A stretch of 64,000 nucleotides of DNA from Puia dinghuensis (GTDB lineage Bacteria; Bacteroidota; Bacteroidia; Chitinophagales; Chitinophagaceae), in NCBI RefSeq assembly GCF_014642875.1, contig NZ_BMJC01000004.1:296070-360069 (forward strand), read 5' to 3'. Made by a program: the position numbers and the translations under genes. Position 1 is the stretch's first letter; the number at the start of each line of letters is the position of its first letter. Positions 61,641 through 64,000 of the stretch are shown here, piece by piece. Below the pieces are notes generated by a model that was given only the letters and a program-made list of their open reading frames with translations, made no database searches and was not told the origin of the DNA.

Positions 61641-63167
61641 ATGGCGTTGATTGAAATTCAATTATCTAAATCTTTGGCCAGAGCTCTGCGGCTGCCACGG
61701 AAATCACCTCAGCGGCAGCAACTGAAGGTATTAAGGAAGTTACTTAAAAAGGCAAGATTCACCGAATTCGGACAGGAATACCGGTTTGACGAGATCTTGC
61801 TGAGTCGTCATCCCGGAAAGAAATTCCAGGAGATGGTGCCTACCTTTGACTACAATAAGATTCATGCCGCCTGGTGGAATAAGACTTTGGAAGGGAAGGC
61901 GGATGTGTGCTGGCCGGGAAAGATCAAATACTATGCGCTTTCTTCCGGGACATCGGAAGCGGGGAGCAAATTTATTCCCATCACCAACGATCTGTTGCGG
62001 GGCAACCGGATCGTGATGATCAAGCAGCTGCTGACGTTGCGCACTTACCGCGATATACCCGTCAAGAGTCTCGGCAAGGGTTGGTTGATGATCGGCGGCA
62101 GCACCAGTCTGCAAAAAGGCGCGGGCTACTATTCCGGCGATCTCAGCGGCATCACGGCCCGCAAGGTTCCCTTCTGGTTCCAGCCCTTTTATAAGCCGGG
62201 GAAGAAGATCGCTCGCACAAAGGACTGGACAAAGAAACTGGAAGAGGTGGTCAGGCTGGCGCCGCAATGGGATATCGGCTTCCTGGTCGGGGTGCCCGGC
62301 TGGATCCAGCTGTGCATGGAAAAGATCGTCGAGCGGTATAATCTTAACAACATCCACGAGATCTGGCCCAACGTGGGATTCTTCGTACACGGAGGCGTTT
62401 CCTTCGAACCCTATCGCAAAGGTTTTGAAAAGCTGCTCGGCAAGCCGGTGACCTATATCGAAACCTATCTTGCTTCCGAAGGGTTCATTGCTTACCAGGA
62501 TGTCCAAAATTCCCGGGGAATGCGGCTGGTCACCAATCAGCATATTTTCCTCGAGTTCGTACCGTTCGACAACCGGAATTTCGATGCCGATGGTAACCTG
62601 GTGGAGAACCCGGAAGTGTATATGATCCACGAGGTGGAGGAAGGACGGGATTATGCATTGCTGCTTAGCACAAGCGCCGGCGCTTGGCGTTATCTCATCG
62701 GGGATACGGTGCGATTCGTGGATAAAGAGCGCTGCGAGATCATTATCACCGGAAGGACGAAACATTTTCTGAGCCTGGTCGGCGAACATCTCAGCGTAGA
62801 CAACATGAACAAGGCCGTGCAGCTGGTAACGGAAGAATTGAACCTTTCCATCACGGAATTTACGGTGGCGGGGATTCCTCATGGCCTCTTTTTTGCACAT
62901 CAATGGTGGTTGGGCTGTAGTGATCAGGCGGACGAAGCGCTGCTGCGGCAGAAGATCGACGACAAGCTGAAAGAGCTGAATGATGACTATGCCGTCGAAC
63001 GGGACAGCGCTTTAAAGGACATCTATGTAAAGGTGCTGCCGGAAGAAAAATTCATGGAGTTTATGCGCCTAAAAGGGAAAATAGGCGGTCAACATAAATT
63101 TCCCCGGGTTCTGAAGGGAAAAATGCTGCTCGATTGGCAAAAATATCTGGAGACAGGAAGCATCTAG
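61641..63167 (+). CDS. GH3 auxin-responsive promoter-like acyl-adenylate enzyme
   Basis: At 508 residues it follows the bacterial GH3 family: KSPQRQQLKVLRKLLKKARFTEFGQEY at the start, then YYALSSGTSEAGSKFIPIT (ATP-binding P-loop-like), YIETYLASEGFIAYQ, EVEEGRDYALLLSTSAGAWRYLIGDTVRF and KHFLSLVGEHLSVDNMNKAV. These enzymes adenylate a carboxylic acid and join it to an amine; the bacterial substrate is unknown. A LysE-type exporter follows 15 bases later. Confidence 0.93.
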   Translation: MALIEIQLSKSLARALRLPRKSPQRQQLKVLRKLLKKARFTEFGQEYRFDEILLSRHPGKKFQEMVPTFDYNKIHAAWWNKTLEGKADVCWPGKIKYYALSSGTSEAGSKFIPITNDLLRGNRIVMIKQLLTLRTYRDIPVKSLGKGWLMIGGSTSLQKGAGYYSGDLSGITARKVPFWFQPFYKPGKKIARTKDWTKKLEEVVRLAPQWDIGFLVGVPGWIQLCMEKIVERYNLNNIHEIWPNVGFFVHGGVSFEPYRKGFEKLLGKPVTYIETYLASEGFIAYQDVQNSRGMRLVTNQHIFLEFVPFDNRNFDADGNLVENPEVYMIHEVEEGRDYALLLSTSAGAWRYLIGDTVRFVDKERCEIIITGRTKHFLSLVGEHLSVDNMNKAVQLVTEELNLSITEFTVAGIPHGLFFAHQWWLGCSDQADEALLRQKIDDKLKELNDDYAVERDSALKDIYVKVLPEEKFMEFMRLKGKIGGQHKFPRVLKGKMLLDWQKYLETGSI

Positions 63168-63182
63168 CGAAATGTTTATATC

Positions 63183-63821
63183 ATGTTGGAGTCCGTTATA
63201 AAAGGATTGGCCCTGGGTTTTGCTCTTGCCTTATCGGTAGGGCCGATCATTTTTACCATCATCAAACAAAGCCTGAACAATGGTCATAAAGGCGGCTTCA
63301 GCTTCGTCGCCGGCGTATGGGTCAGCGATATTGTCCTGGTGGTGCTTAGTAATACGCTGACGGCGGTGGTCTCCTTGCTGGACGAACATAAACAGGTGGT
63401 CGGGACGCTTGGCGGCCTTTTTCTCGTGATCATGGGGCTCTATTTTATTTTTTGGAAAAAGGTGACGATGGCGAAAGATGGGGTCGGCACCGAGGCCCGC
63501 TTTCGGAAGCGCGATATGGCCCGGATCTTTGCTTCGGGCTTTCTCATCAACACCCTCAACCCGGGGGTTATTTTTTTCTGGCTCGGCAATACGACCCTGC
63601 TTGCCGTCAACCACACGCTGCGGGAGCGGACTATTATCTTTTCCACCTGCCTGCTGATCAATATGGCGGCCGATGTTGGGAAAGTGATGATGGCCGGCAA
63701 ATTGCGGAATAAGCTGACGATACACACCCTCACCGTTATCAATAAGATATCAGGCACTCTGCTTATCGTTTTTGGTGTTGCGCTGGCTTATGGCGTCATT
63801 TTCCTGCATAAGGGGAAATAG
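63183..63821 (+). CDS. LysE-family exporter
   Basis: The 212 residues show five to six spans. LALGFALALSVGPIIFTIIKQSLNNGHKGGFSFVAGVWVSDIV is the LysE/RhtB signature. It exports an amino acid or similar small molecule. It is 15 bases behind the GH3-like gene and may be cotranscribed, which would fit export of a conjugate, though this is speculative. Confidence 0.92.
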   Translation: MLESVIKGLALGFALALSVGPIIFTIIKQSLNNGHKGGFSFVAGVWVSDIVLVVLSNTLTAVVSLLDEHKQVVGTLGGLFLVIMGLYFIFWKKVTMAKDGVGTEARFRKRDMARIFASGFLINTLNPGVIFFWLGNTTLLAVNHTLRERTIIFSTCLLINMAADVGKVMMAGKLRNKLTIHTLTVINKISGTLLIVFGVALAYGVIFLHKGK

Positions 63822-63865
63822 CTCTTGTTAAGAGCGCGTTAACAATCGACTTGCAATTGTCTTTG

Positions 63866-63873
63866 TATGTTTG
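63866..63873 (+). promoter_or_regulatory. Bacteroidota-type -7 box (TATGTTTG)
   Basis: TATGTTTG matches TAnnTTTG 20 bases before the start of the last, partial gene. Confidence 0.4.
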
Positions 63874-63893
63874 AGCTTCGTACTGTTATTGCT

Positions 63894-64000
63894 ATGCGCA
63901 AAATCGTAATATTATTCCTTTGTATAATCCCTTTTCTGGGTCACGCACAGAATGACGTTCTTGTTCTGACCAGGCGAGGATTTCATGTGCGTTCGTATAC
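63894..64000 (+). CDS. N-terminal part of an exported protein (cut by the window edge)
   Basis: From ATG 63894 the text is a signal peptide (MRKIVILFLCIIPFLGHAQ) followed by NDVLVLTRRGFHVRSY and open to the end. Type I signal peptide features are clear (n-region Arg/Lys, hydrophobic core, HAQ cleavage site). Only 35 codons are visible so no family is assigned. Confidence 0.7.
   Translation, partial: MRKIVILFLCIIPFLGHAQNDVLVLTRRGFHVRSY

Noticed and set aside
1-64000. CRISPR arrays
   Set aside because: No regularly spaced direct repeats with unique spacers and no cas genes were seen.
1-64000. Complete insertion sequences, rRNA operons or classic riboswitches
   Set aside because: No transposase with terminal repeats, no rRNA-like stretch and no TPP, cobalamin, SAM or FMN riboswitch core was recognised, including ahead of thiL and nadA.

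Overview
The window looks like chromosomal DNA of a Bacteroidota bacterium, most likely of the Chitinophagaceae or a close relative. The basis is the gene families (DUF2480, GOB-like B3 metallo-beta-lactamase, sigma/anti-sigma/DUF4097 cassette, MGH1-like glucosidase, SPASM radical-SAM protein) and promoter boxes of the Bacteroidota type (TAnnTTTG). No species can be named from sequence alone. Most genes have an intermediate to high GC content. Three stretches are visibly more AT-rich and carry accessory genes: about 1-7.2 kb, 8.4-8.9 kb and 49.7-50.9 kb.

Layout. 1-6.6 kb is a worn genomic island. It holds a frameshifted AlbA_2/ATPase regulator, a decayed tyrosine recombinase, a RelE/ParE-type toxin-antitoxin pair, an exported proteasome-like Ntn-hydrolase candidate and a Fic protein under an array of palindromes. 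Three copies of a tRNA 3' end (two are 47-48 bp tRNA-Phe 3' halves) punctuate it, as expected from repeated integrations at a tRNA-Phe gene. 6.6-18.3 kb holds a radical-SAM protein, a B3 beta-lactamase, a sigma/anti-sigma/DUF4097 operon, a GH20 hexosaminidase and a methyltransferase. 18.6-24 kb is a JetABC (Wadjet/MksFEB-type) SMC operon with no JetD nuclease next to it. 24-31.6 kb has a glucosidase, a DEAD-box helicase, a chromate transporter, nadD and a FeoA-domain protein. 31.6-42.2 kb has ybeY, mnmG behind two parS-like palindromes, nadA, a 0.55-kb gene-free stretch with DnaA-box-like sites, a PpiD-like foldase, cydAB and mgtE. 42.2-49.7 kb has a fasciclin lipoprotein, a kdnB-like oxidase, a ROK protein, kdsB and the ATP-grasp/alpha-E/transglutaminase operon. 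49.7-50.9 kb is a small AT-rich insert with a candidate ADP-ribosyltransferase-like protein and a small upstream partner. 51-64 kb carries dnaN, recX, a nitrilase-family amidase, nagA, an S41 peptidase, thiL, an inositol monophosphatase, an ArsR regulator, a glycosyltransferase, an M50-like membrane protein, a GH3-family protein and a LysE exporter.

How genes may work together. kdnB and kdsB near each other suggest synthesis and activation of 8-amino-Kdo for lipid A. GH20, the ROK protein and NagA fit amino-sugar salvage. nadA and nadD belong to NAD synthesis. recX, dnaN, mnmG and the parS-like sites are chromosome-maintenance genes and signals.

The least expected signals are: (1) two roughly 84-nt intergenic elements (14609-14691 and 59551-59634) that share an H-type pseudoknot plus two hairpins while the paired bases differ in a compensatory way, with two partial relatives; (2) the Ntn-hydrolase candidate whose predicted signal-peptide cleavage would expose the catalytic threonine; (3) the JetABC operon without JetD; (4) the AT-rich ADP-ribosyltransferase-like pair behind a perfect 11-bp inverted repeat.
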